A stretch of 64,000 bases of DNA from DATFNI01 sp963712305 (GTDB taxonomy: Bacteria; Bacteroidota; Rhodothermia; Balneolales; DATFMH01), in the NCBI GenBank assembly GCA_963712305.1, contig CAVQHI010000002.1:62001-126000 (forward strand). The letters are read 5' to 3'. Below are positions 15,986 to 25,000 of the stretch, one piece after another. The translations under genes and the position numbers were made by a program. The notes below the pieces were generated by a model that was not told the DNA's origin, did no database searches, and saw only the letters and a list, made by a program, of their open reading frames with translations. Each line of letters starts with the position of its first letter. Position 1 is the first letter of the stretch.

Positions 15986-17066
15986 TACGGAAATATCTTT
16001 TATGGAAATGATTATGACTGAACGATGAAAGTATATCTGTGCCGTCGGATTGCTCTTCTGCACAAATGCATTCAAATACCTCGCAAGACACGGAACGGTG
16101 AAGATTCAGAATTGTAACTGGCGGCTGGTTCTACTGCTAAACTAATAATTCAATTGCAATCACATCATAGAAACGCGGCTGCATGATATCCCATCATCTC
16201 ACATACCGGTATTCGATCAATACTGTAACAAAAATGTAACAGCTCTGAACTTTGGATTGTTCGACTTACAAAGATTAAATATATCTAATAATTATATGTT
16301 CATTTATAACCATTTGCGATACATATAATTATTCATTCGGAGATGAAATGCCCGGTTTTGAGTGGTGATATGGCAACTTTTTTTACAATTGTTAATTGTA
16401 AAAAATAAGATAGTTGTTACATGTTGTTTTTCTATGTGTTTTCGGATTACGAATTAAAAATATTATCGACCCAAAAGGATTTGTCTGGGGAAAGGTATTT
16501 ATTCGATGTCCGGTGTATTAGATTTGGCAAATTATTTGATGAATGTCAGACCAAAATAGTTGGAATCTCCTGTAAAATTGGAGCAATCCTTATTTTGCAT
16601 ATGTTAACGATAAAATGCGCTATTTGTAAAAATGAGCCGGATTCATTGTAAAATTGAGCGGGATAGGTTTTGTAAAAAAAATTAAAGAATTCCTGGAGAT
16701 AATAAGGGAGTAGTTATTGCCTACCAGTGAGTTAAGTTTTATTTATAATTATTAGATTTATTTAATGATACTATATTGTTGATTTTACGCGATATATGCT
16801 TTTATTTACAATTAGAATTAGAGAATGCTAACATGTTGGGGATATGACAAATGCAGCCATATTTGGTCTGGAGAAATAACCCAACTGGCTCCATTCTGTA
16901 AATGCAAGTCAGGAGAAGGAGTCCGATTAAAACGTTTATTGTAACGGTCTTCGAACTTTCACTTCTCCGAATCAATCCAGGTATTGATGTATTGTGAATT
17001 TTGTCAATACATACAAAATAGCCGAGTTGTTTAATTGAATTAAAATAATTGATAAAAAAAAGAGAG
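15986..17066. other. 1.08-kb AT-rich intergenic region between divergent TPR genes
   Basis: No convincing gene. It contains a perfect 12-bp inverted repeat (TTTTTTACAATT, 3 bases, then its complement) at 16379-16405, and a run of spaced near-identical motifs TGTAAAATTG/TGTAAAAATGAGC at about 16571, 16625, 16647 and 16671. These could be regulatory sites for the two divergent TPR genes. Confidence 0.5.
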
Positions 17067-17666
17067 ATGAATACAGCGGTAATAGACAGAACCAGTAAAA
17101 TGTTCTGGGCAGACTTGTGTATGTTTTACTATAAGATAGAGGATTTCGAACATGCAGTTCAGACCGCCCGGCAGATATTAGACGAACAACCGGAAAACTG
17201 CACGGCCCACCTTGTTTTGGGTTTAGTCCATGAGGCGAATGGTAATTTCGAAGCTGCAATGAATTGCTATGGCGAGATACTCCAGCTTCACAATGACGAT
17301 CCTATTGCATATAAGAGGATTGCCAATGTAAAGATGAAACTGGGCATGTATGTGGAGGCCCTGGATGATATCAACCAAAGTCTTACGCTGGATAAAAAAG
17401 ACCCTGAAGCTTATGTCACCCGCGGACTGATCTACTTCCGCCACTATCATGACAAGATCGAAGCTATCCTGAATTACAATGATGCACTTCGGCTTGACCC
17501 AAAAAATGTATCCGCGTTATACTATAGGGGTTATTCATTTCTTAAGTATGGGAATTATAACTATGCGAAGGATGATCTTGCAAGAGCCTCGGTTCTCGGC
17601 AACGAGGATGCACAGGAGATGCTTATGAAATTCTTTCCCTCTCATGAATTCAAGACATCGGCGTAA
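17067..17666 (+). CDS. TPR-repeat protein, copy B
   Basis: 199 residues from the ATG at 17067, preceded by AAGAGAG. Clear paralogue of copy A: DLCMFYYKIEDFEHAVQTAR, CTAHLVLGLVHEANGNFEAA, EAYVTRGLIYFRHYHDKIEA and VSALYYRGYSFLKYGNYNYA mark successive TPR units. Both end in a short motif with DDxxxA...LGxxxAxxML. It is cytoplasmic by sequence (no signal or membrane segment). It is oriented away from copy A across a 1.08-kb AT-rich gap, as in an inverted duplication. Function is unknown beyond scaffold-type binding. Confidence 0.8.
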   Translation: MNTAVIDRTSKMFWADLCMFYYKIEDFEHAVQTARQILDEQPENCTAHLVLGLVHEANGNFEAAMNCYGEILQLHNDDPIAYKRIANVKMKLGMYVEALDDINQSLTLDKKDPEAYVTRGLIYFRHYHDKIEAILNYNDALRLDPKNVSALYYRGYSFLKYGNYNYAKDDLARASVLGNEDAQEMLMKFFPSHEFKTSA

Positions 17667-17710
17667 CCAGAATTTATAGGACAGTTCTGCATGATTTATT
17701 TAAAGAGAGC

Positions 17711-17953
17711 TTAAAATGCATTATGTGCGTCAACTCCTTTCTTGTCAATTCGTTTAACATAGCCGCGAGACTCTCTGGCATCACAACTCTGCCATAGAAT
17801 AGCCTCCGGAAACGTCTGTGCCCGGCCGTCATAAAGCAGAAACTGATGGCCGTTCACTGTTTCTGAAAGGCCGAGGCCCTATAACGAAGATGTTCTCCAT
17901 TCTTTACCGTTTGCCTTGTAATCCGATCGGTGATCTGCTAAACCATCTCCCAT
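17711..17953 (-). pseudogene. C-terminal remnant of a di-heme oxidoreductase (DUF1111 family) with an in-frame stop
   Basis: Read on the minus strand from ATG 17953, 81 codons give MGDGLADH..., GKEWRTSSL, a TAG stop at 17879-17881, then GLGLSETVNGHQFLLYDGRA and FPEAILWQSCDARESRG to a TAA at 17711. This matches, in order, the C-terminal signature of DUF1111 'thiol oxidoreductase' di-heme proteins (GLAD...EWRTPPLWGxGL...VNGHxxFLHDGRA...EAILWHGGEA), with the family Trp of PLWG now TAG and the HGGEA motif lost. The heme-binding N-terminal part is absent. It abuts the oxyR promoter, where the remaining gene seems to have been deleted. Confidence 0.8.
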
Positions 17954-17955
17954 TC

Positions 17956-18001
17956 ATATAGGAAACTGATATTTCCTATATTTCAATAGATAAAATCTAT
18001 T
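17956..18001. promoter_or_regulatory. Probable OxyR autoregulatory site
   Basis: Two palindromes sit directly upstream of oxyR: 10-bp arms ATATAGGAAA/TTTCCTATAT at 17956-17981 and AATAGAT-AAA-ATCTATT at 17985-18001. The second fits the OxyR half-site pattern ATAG-N-T-N3-A-N-CTAT exactly. It ends 3 bp before the oxyR start codon, so bound protein would block its own gene. Confidence 0.65.
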
Positions 18002-18004
18002 AGT

Positions 18005-18967
18005 ATGAATCTACAGCAACTTGAGTACATATTGGCAGTTGATCAGTACCGGCATTTTGGGCAGGCCGCCAAACATTGCCACGTAACACAGCCGACGCTG
18101 AGCACGATGATCAATAAACTTGAAAATGAACTTGACGTGCGCATTTTTGATCGTTGCAGGCATCCTGTGGTCCCAACACAGGAAGGAATCGAAATTCTGA
18201 GCCAGGCAAGACGTGTTTTGGACGAGGCTAACAGAATTAAACAAATTGTCATGGATTTTAAGGGGGAGATCCGTGGAGAGCTGAAACTCGGAGTCATTCC
18301 AACGGTTGCGCCGTTTCTGCTTCCATTATTTCTTAATGATTTTCTTCAGAAATATCCAAACCTTAAGCTTTCCATAAGTGAGTACACTACGGAACACATC
18401 GTGGAAAAACTGCAGTACGGAGAGCTTGATGCAGGAATTTTAGCGACTCCCCTCCACTTGGAAAGCATCAGGGAGGTATCAGTTTATAATGAAGAGTTCC
18501 TGGTATATGCCGGCGGGAAGGAAGATCTAATTCGGAAAAAATATGTAATCCCGAAGGATATCGATCTCAACCGGCTATGGTTGTTGGAGGAAGGACACTG
18601 TCTGCGATCACAGATCATCAATCTTTGCGAACTTAAGAAACGGGGTAATTACCTGACAAACCTGCATTATGAAGTTGGCAGTATCGATACGCTGAAACGG
18701 CTGGTCGATTCAAATAAAGGGATTACAATTCTGCCCGAACTCGCCGTCATTGATTTCCCGGAAGAGTCTAAAAAATTTCTCCATTACTTTAAACCACCGG
18801 TCCCGGTTCGTGAAATCAGCATCGTTACATATCGGCATTTTGTTAAAGAAAGACTGATAGAACTTCTGAAAACCGAGATTTCTCAAAAAATTAAACCGCT
18901 TGTTGGGCGAAGCAAGTCGTTCAAAATTATTGAAATAAATCCTTCACCGACTAAAGAGAGTGTTTAG
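18005..18967 (+). CDS. oxyR: OxyR, peroxide-sensing LysR-type regulator
   Basis: 320 residues. The N-terminal LysR helix-turn-helix is at about 3-62 (MNLQQLEYILAVDQYRHFGQ, then CHVTQPTLSTMINKLE) and the substrate-binding-type effector domain at about 91-295. The peroxide-sensing pair is present at Cys199 (EEGHCLRSQ) and Cys208 (INLCELK), the same numbers as in E. coli OxyR, so disulfide-based sensing is expected. It regulates peroxide-defence genes; the Bcp-type peroxiredoxin at 27078 is a possible target in this window. A perfect OxyR-like half-site overlaps its own promoter. Confidence 0.92.
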   Translation: MNLQQLEYILAVDQYRHFGQAAKHCHVTQPTLSTMINKLENELDVRIFDRCRHPVVPTQEGIEILSQARRVLDEANRIKQIVMDFKGEIRGELKLGVIPTVAPFLLPLFLNDFLQKYPNLKLSISEYTTEHIVEKLQYGELDAGILATPLHLESIREVSVYNEEFLVYAGGKEDLIRKKYVIPKDIDLNRLWLLEEGHCLRSQIINLCELKKRGNYLTNLHYEVGSIDTLKRLVDSNKGITILPELAVIDFPEESKKFLHYFKPPVPVREISIVTYRHFVKERLIELLKTEISQKIKPLVGRSKSFKIIEINPSPTKESV

Positions 18968-18981
18968 AATCATGTATCTGG

Positions 18982-19674
18982 TTACGAAAAATCCCTGCCT
19001 TTTTTAAGATAATCGATAAGCTGCCACGCCGTTGGTCCGAATTGAAAGAGCATATCCAATAGACAGCAATACGGTTCAAATCCCTCAAAATGCTGATGAT
19101 AGGCCGGGTAATCGAATTCCATGATGTCCGGATTGTTCGACTGTCTCATGTAGGATTTTGAATCATGCTCTTGCCAGAGTACGCGGGTATTCATGTTTTG
19201 CTTGAATTTATCCGGATTAGTATCGTATTCATTTATTTTACTGGCCCGCTCCCATGTGATATCGAGATATAAATAGGTGAACAGACGTTTCCAGAGCCAG
19301 TTAGTCGCATCAACCAATAGGGGAAACTGTGATGCATGTTCAAGATCCGCATGGATTTCCGGTTCGTAGAAATCAAAGTACATGCTGTTTCTGTAGTTGA
19401 GCTGCAGTATGCGCATCCAGTCGTTAACCCATCGGCTATTCAAAGCCAACCGGACTTCATGCATCGGGGAACGACGGTCGTCCGGATGGACCGGCACTCT
19501 GAGCCAATGTGTTCCCCCGGGCGTCCGTATCTTGCAGCGGTGTCCCCGGCTTTTTCGTGAGAATGAGTTCATGTCATTAATTACTACCTGATCAGCGCGC
19601 AGCATCATCGTAAGATCGTGTAAATCGGGGATGAGAACAGGCGTGAGCAAGGTTAGAGTTGTCATGTGATTCAT
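18982..19674 (-). CDS. WbqC-like family protein
   Basis: 230 residues (221 from the second ATG at 19665 is possible, MTTLTLL). Family features: RADQVVINDMNSFSRKSRGH then RCKIRTPGGTHWLRVPV, near the front; DWMRILQLNYRNSMYFDFYE in the middle; and FPLLVDATNWLWKRLFTYLY. WbqC-like proteins are linked to glycan or amino-sugar biosynthesis loci, but the reaction is uncertain and no glycan operon is visible beside it. It converges on oxyR with a 14-bp gap. Confidence 0.8.
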   Translation of the reverse strand: MNHMTTLTLLTPVLIPDLHDLTMMLRADQVVINDMNSFSRKSRGHRCKIRTPGGTHWLRVPVHPDDRRSPMHEVRLALNSRWVNDWMRILQLNYRNSMYFDFYEPEIHADLEHASQFPLLVDATNWLWKRLFTYLYLDITWERASKINEYDTNPDKFKQNMNTRVLWQEHDSKSYMRQSNNPDIMEFDYPAYHQHFEGFEPYCCLLDMLFQFGPTAWQLIDYLKKGRDFS

Positions 19675-19746
19675 GCAGTATTAATCCCGAAGGCTCATAA
19701 GTGTATTTTGATAAGTGGAAATTAGGGAATATGGGAATTAGTTTCG

Positions 19747-19798
19747 GTTTGCCGGTTGCCGGTTGCCGGTTGCCGAGTTGCGAGTTGCGAGTTGCGGA
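19747..19798. repeat. Simple tandem repeat GCCGGTT / GAGTTGC
   Basis: About four copies of a 7-bp GGTTGCC unit pass into about three copies of a GAGTTGC unit. Complementary-looking fragments (CAACACGCAACCGGCAACCC) recur at about 19984-20003. The remaining 19675-20153 interval has no supported gene. Confidence 0.7.
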
Positions 19799-20153
19799 TT
19801 ATCTGTTCATTATTAGTTTGTCATTTTAGATCAAGATGTATTATTCATAGAAAATATCCGTAGTGACAACATATTGGTAGAAACCTGAGAACCCGATCAA
19901 ATAAACTGTGCCGTCAGGTGTGAAATGTAATAAACCGTGGATACATCGTTCAATTTCGTTTATAACAACAAACGGGTGAACCCGCAACACGCAACCGGCA
20001 ACCCGAAAAGAAGACAAATTGCCAAAGGCAAGTGTTGATGGCTTTTTACGTTGTTGATCAGTAGAGGTATCGTTATTTTTGGCATTCACGGGACTTCTGT
20101 CTCTGAACGGCGGTATCCTCAGAAAATGAAAAAAAGAATATTTGAACAAAGAT

Positions 20154-21644
20154 ATGACAGATAACGTACGGGTACGATTTGCTCCTTCACCAACTGGAAT
20201 GCTTCACATTGGCGGGCTCCGCACAGCCCTATATAATTTTTTATATGCGCGCCATCATAATGGCACGTTTATTCTGCGCATAGAGGATACCGATCAGAAT
20301 CGCTATATAGAAGGTGCCGAGGAGGACATTGTAAAGGCATTGAAGTGGGCAGGAATGGATTATGATGAGGGGCCGGGCAAGGAAGGGGAGGTCGGACCGT
20401 ATCGTCAGAGCGAGCGATCGGAATTGTATCTGAAATATGCGCGTCAGTTAATCGATGCCGGATACGCTTATTACGCGTTTGACACGACCGATGAGATTAA
20501 TGACATGCGAACACGTCTTGAGAAGTCCGGCAATCCCTCGCCAAAATATGATGCGATAACCCGCATGTCGATGAAGAATAGCCTTACACTACCAAAAGAG
20601 GAAGTGGAACGTCGGCTGGAGTCTGAAGAAGAATATGTTGTCCGGTTGAAGGTGCCACGCCGTGAGACGATTCGGTTCGAAGATGAAATACGAAGCTTTG
20701 TATCTTTCGAGAGTCATGGATTGGACGACCAGGTATTGTTAAAATCCGACGGTCTGCCGACCTATCACCTGGCCAACGTTGTCGACGATCATGCGATGGG
20801 AGTGACTCATGTTATTCGCGGCGAGGAGTGGCTCAGCAGCGCACCGAAACATATTCTGCTTTATGAATATCTGGGCTGGGAGCCACCGAAAATGGCGCAT
20901 CTGCCGCTTATCATGTCTCCTAAGGGCGGGAAACTCTCTAAAAGGAATGCCGATGCGTTGGGGATACCGGTTAATGTTCATGATTACATAGAACAGCAAT
21001 ACGAGCCGGATGCCCTGGTTAATTTTCTTGCATACCTGGGCTGGAGTCCCGGTGATGATCGGGAGATCCTCGCGATTGATGAGTTGATCGAGGCATTCTC
21101 TCTGGATCGTGTGAGCAAAAGTGGCGCGGTATTTAATCCTAAAAAACTTCTTTGGTATAACGAGCAGTATCTTAAGAACAAGTCAGAGTCTGAGTTGTTG
21201 CCGAGGGTCCGTTCGCATGCTGTGGTTGAGGGATATACCGGTTATCCGGATGAATTTTTAAAAGAGGTCATTCGACTGATGAAAGACCGTGCGCAGAAGA
21301 TCGGTGATTTTATAGATGAAGGCAGCTATTTCTTTGAAGCACCCCAGACATTCGATGAGAAAGGTGTGAAGAAGGCGTGGAAAGCAGATACCGGAAACCT
21401 TGTTCGGGAATACCACGATCGTCTTTCGAAGTTAGGGTCACACGACTGGAATGGACAACGTTTGAAAGAAATGATGGCTGCTCTTCTGGAAGAAAAAGGA
21501 CTTGGTTTTGGCAAACTTGCGTTTCCGACGCGTCTTGCTGTCAGCGGTGTTGGCTACGGACCTGAGCTTTTCGAGTTGATGGAACTGCTTGGTCAGGAAG
21601 AAACACTTACCCGGCTCGATTACGCTGTTGGCAGATTGGGTTGA
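20154..21644 (+). CDS. gltX: Glutamyl-tRNA synthetase
   Basis: 496 residues from the ATG at 20154 (an upstream TTG at 20142 is less likely). The class I HIGH motif is in FAPSPTGMLHIGGLRTALYN and the KMSKS equivalent is in GGKLSKRNAD; FLRIEDTDQNR-like text (FILRIEDTDQNRYIEGAEED) is standard for bacterial GltX. It charges tRNA-Glu with glutamate, an essential function. It stands as a single gene, convergent with the beta-helix gene; no other translation gene is adjacent except the distant tRNA-Val. Confidence 0.96.
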   Translation: MTDNVRVRFAPSPTGMLHIGGLRTALYNFLYARHHNGTFILRIEDTDQNRYIEGAEEDIVKALKWAGMDYDEGPGKEGEVGPYRQSERSELYLKYARQLIDAGYAYYAFDTTDEINDMRTRLEKSGNPSPKYDAITRMSMKNSLTLPKEEVERRLESEEEYVVRLKVPRRETIRFEDEIRSFVSFESHGLDDQVLLKSDGLPTYHLANVVDDHAMGVTHVIRGEEWLSSAPKHILLYEYLGWEPPKMAHLPLIMSPKGGKLSKRNADALGIPVNVHDYIEQQYEPDALVNFLAYLGWSPGDDREILAIDELIEAFSLDRVSKSGAVFNPKKLLWYNEQYLKNKSESELLPRVRSHAVVEGYTGYPDEFLKEVIRLMKDRAQKIGDFIDEGSYFFEAPQTFDEKGVKKAWKADTGNLVREYHDRLSKLGSHDWNGQRLKEMMAALLEEKGLGFGKLAFPTRLAVSGVGYGPELFELMELLGQEETLTRLDYAVGRLG

Positions 21645-21757
21645 CCCGATGCAGTTCGCAGAATTTTTTGATCAACTGATTACAAAAGCTGGTCAAGCAG
21701 AATAAAACAAAATGACTATCCGTAATCAATACAATTTCGTATAAACCCCGATTGTTT

Positions 21758-21922
21758 CACTAAAAAACCACATTGACACTCCCGAAGGTTCGGGACTCCG
21801 TGTATCTGTGGTTGTTATTCCGGCGCTTAGATTTACCGCAGAGGGCACAGGGAATTCACAGAGTCGGGAATATCAGGGAGGGTATACTTTAACTTTTAAC
21901 CTTTTTCCTTGTCTCTGTGGCA
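21758..21922. repeat. Intergenic CACAGAG-type repeat, copy 1
   Basis: The gap 21645-21962 has no gene. It contains AACCACATTGACACTCCC, GTATCTGTGGTTG and CACAGGGAATTCACAGAG, paired with GTCTCTGTGGCAA. The same CCACAGAG/CTCTGTGG vocabulary recurs at 38410-38645, 48897-48975 and 55715-55772. Confidence 0.55.
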
Positions 21923-21962
21923 ATTGATGCTTGTGTCGCAATTGCGGATAGTCATATAAAAC

Positions 21963-21998
21963 AAAAAAGCCTCCTGTGCCCAAACAGGAGGCTTTTTT
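21963..21998. terminator. Bidirectional terminator between gltX and the beta-helix gene
   Basis: AAAAAAGCCTCCTGT (21963-21977) and its exact complement (21984-21998) enclose a 6-nt loop. A/T tails on both sides allow it to end both convergent transcripts; it lies 17 bp from the stop of the minus-strand gene. Confidence 0.92.
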
Positions 21999-22014
21999 AA
22001 GTGTATAGTGAAAG

Positions 22015-25000
22015 CTACTTGATGAAGAGCATTTTCATGATCTTAACATAGCTGCCAGCTTGAATCCTATAGAAATAAACGCCGCTGGCGGCATCTCTCG
22101 GATTCCAGGTTATTATGTGGTAACCTGCTGTTTGACGTCCGTCAAAGAGAGTCAGCACTTTCTGGCCTAATGTGTTATACACGTCTACCTTCACGTCGGA
22201 GGCCTTTGGCAAGCCGTAACGGATCTGAGTTGTCGGATTAAACGGATTCGGGTAGTTCTGGTAGAGAACAAACTTCTTGGGCAATCCGGAACCCGGTTGA
22301 ACACTACCCGGTTCGTCATCTATGGGCGTGGCTCCGGCAATAAATTCATCAGCACCGATATCCGGTTTGTTCGCATCCCTGGTCTGACCATCGATGTCGG
22401 TAGTCACTCTGGTTAACGGCGTGCCAACACTATCGAGCGCAGCAGCAGTAACGTGCAGATCAGTATTTGACACAAAGCCCGGATTGGCTGCAATTGAGTT
22501 CGCATCCATGCTGCTGGCTGACTGAAGATCGGCCAGTGTAGCAAGTGCGTTATTACTCCACCTTGCAATATTGGAACCGGTCGTGTACAAATCATTATAA
22601 TCACTCATGCCAATCAATGCCGGCGAGTTGACGTCATAAGTAAATCCGCCGGATTTATTGGCGAATATGTTATTGACGAATTGATTTTCTGATCCGCTTC
22701 CGGTTATGTATACGGTTGATGTTGTGTTTTGCGCTCCGGTGACCAACATACTGTTGTAATAAAAGTCGGTGTTAGAGCAATTTGACAGGTAGAGTGCCCG
22801 GTTAGCGCTTGTTCCTGCTGAACTAACAAAGTTATTGGCTACCAGGCCGTGCGTTCCAATTGGTGGTTTCCCGCCCGATACGTTGTTTAAATACAATCCA
22901 TAAGTCGTGGACGATATCATATTGCCTGTTATCATGAACGTTCCGGAGACGCCGTTCAGATAAACAGGATAACTTACGTTGTCCACAATATGATTGTTCA
23001 TGAGTTGAGGTGTATTCAGATAAGAAGCAAAGATACCATAGTAGTAGGTGTCGATGTAGGAATCTTTAACCATGAGCCATGGTGAGTAATCATTGCTTAC
23101 ACCATTCATATAAAACCCTGAACTCCCGTTTTTGAGACTATCGCTTTCAAGGTAAAAATGATCGATAACGGACTGGTTGCTGTAAATGATGCTGAGATTA
23201 GAGGAACTGGTATTGCGCGGGCTTCCAATCAGGTTACAATGCTTAATACCAACGTCTCCAACTGCACCAATGAGGTTCACAATCTGTCCGTAGTTTGAAT
23301 TAGACATATTGTTCGCGGTCAGGGTAAGATTCCAGAGACGCAGATGGTTCGTTCCAATCAGTTGCATCAGGTAGTTATCTCCGGCTCCGTTTGCAGCATA
23401 ATAGATATTTACATCAGCCGATTTACCTGTTTTGGAACGGAATGTAACCGTATCTGCTGAGCTTGAACCGGGTATTGCACGAAGTGTAAAGTTCTCAACA
23501 TAGGTCCCACTTGCAACATCGAAGGTTACCGGACCGGAGATTCCCCTGAATATCAGATCGCTGGCTGCACTGGCAAAGGTCGCATAATCCAGGCTTGTGC
23601 CGATATCGTATGTGCCCGACAGCGGCGTGTTGTTTGGATCAGAAGTGAATTCATAGGCCCCGATATCCGGAGTTGTTGCATCACGCAAGGCTCCAGTAAT
23701 ATCAGTTGTCAATCCGGTGAATGTTACTCCTTTGCCGTCAAGCCATGGCGAGTCGGTACGCAAGTCAGTCGTTGACGGGAAATGAGGATATATTGACACT
23801 GAGTGCATTTCTTTATTGCTCAAGCTTTGCAGAGTGTCCAAGTTCCTCAGGTTGCTGTTACCCCATTTTGCAAGATAGTTGCCAGATGAGTAAAAGTCGT
23901 TATAATCGCTGCTCGTTAAACCGGAAATTGTGTTAAAGTCAGCAGCGTAACCACCAGCTTCATTGGAGAATATGTTGTTGGCCATCAGAACAGTACTATT
24001 GTTACCAACAAGACGAAATCCTGATGATGTAGTGCCGCCGCCGTACACATTTACGCTGTTATAGACAAAGTCGGTATTCTTGATGCCCGATAGTTGGATA
24101 CCGAAGTGGCCACTATTTGAATTAAGGGCGACGACGTTGTTATAAATCTGACCATGATGGTCGGTTGGTGGTGTGCCGCCAGTGCCATTATTCAGGTATA
24201 GGCCGTACGCATTTGTCGGCATCAGATTATTGGCATTCACCATAAATTGGCCATCGAAATTTGTCATATAGATGGCATAACCTGACCTCACCCAGACAGT
24301 ATTTTGTGTGATAACCGGAATCGTTATATACTGCAACTGAATTCCGGTATACCAGGTATTTATCTTATTGTTAGTTAAGAGAATATCCTGATTGGGATCG
24401 TTGCTTAAACCATCCATCCTGATGCCCACACTTCCACCGGATAGCGAATCATCACGGACTATGAATCCCTGTATTACAGAATTATCCGAAAAAATCAGGA
24501 TATGATTGCTGGAACTGGTATTTGCAGGTGCGCCTTTGATTATAGCGTTGCGAAGAGCAAGGTCACCGCATGCGCCGTTCAAATTTAACACGCGTCCGTA
24601 TTGTGCACCGTTGGAATTGTTACTTTGTAACGTCAGGTTACGGAAGCGGATGTGACTGGATGCAATTAGCCTCCAGACGTAGTTGTCTGCTGTACCGGAA
24701 GCGTTATAAAAGATAGTGGCATCTTTCGCTGCACCAGACTCCGACTGGAAGGTGACCGTATCTGTAGCACTTGCCCCGGGAATGGATCGCATCGATACCT
24801 GTTCGATGTATGTCCCCGATTTTATATGGTACGTTACCGGGGCGGATATTCCTTTCAGCATCAAATCGTCGATGGCATCTGCTACTGTAGTATAATCCCC
24901 GCCAGAACCAATTGTATAACTACCGGAAAGCGGTGTTGTGGTTCCGGCTGCCGCTGTAAATTCATCGGCTCCAATGTCAGGATTTTGGGATGAGCGGTTT

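Noticed and set aside
16421..16651. 76-codon frame in the TPR spacer
   Set aside because: AT-rich, no ribosome site, no domain, and it overlaps the repeat motifs.
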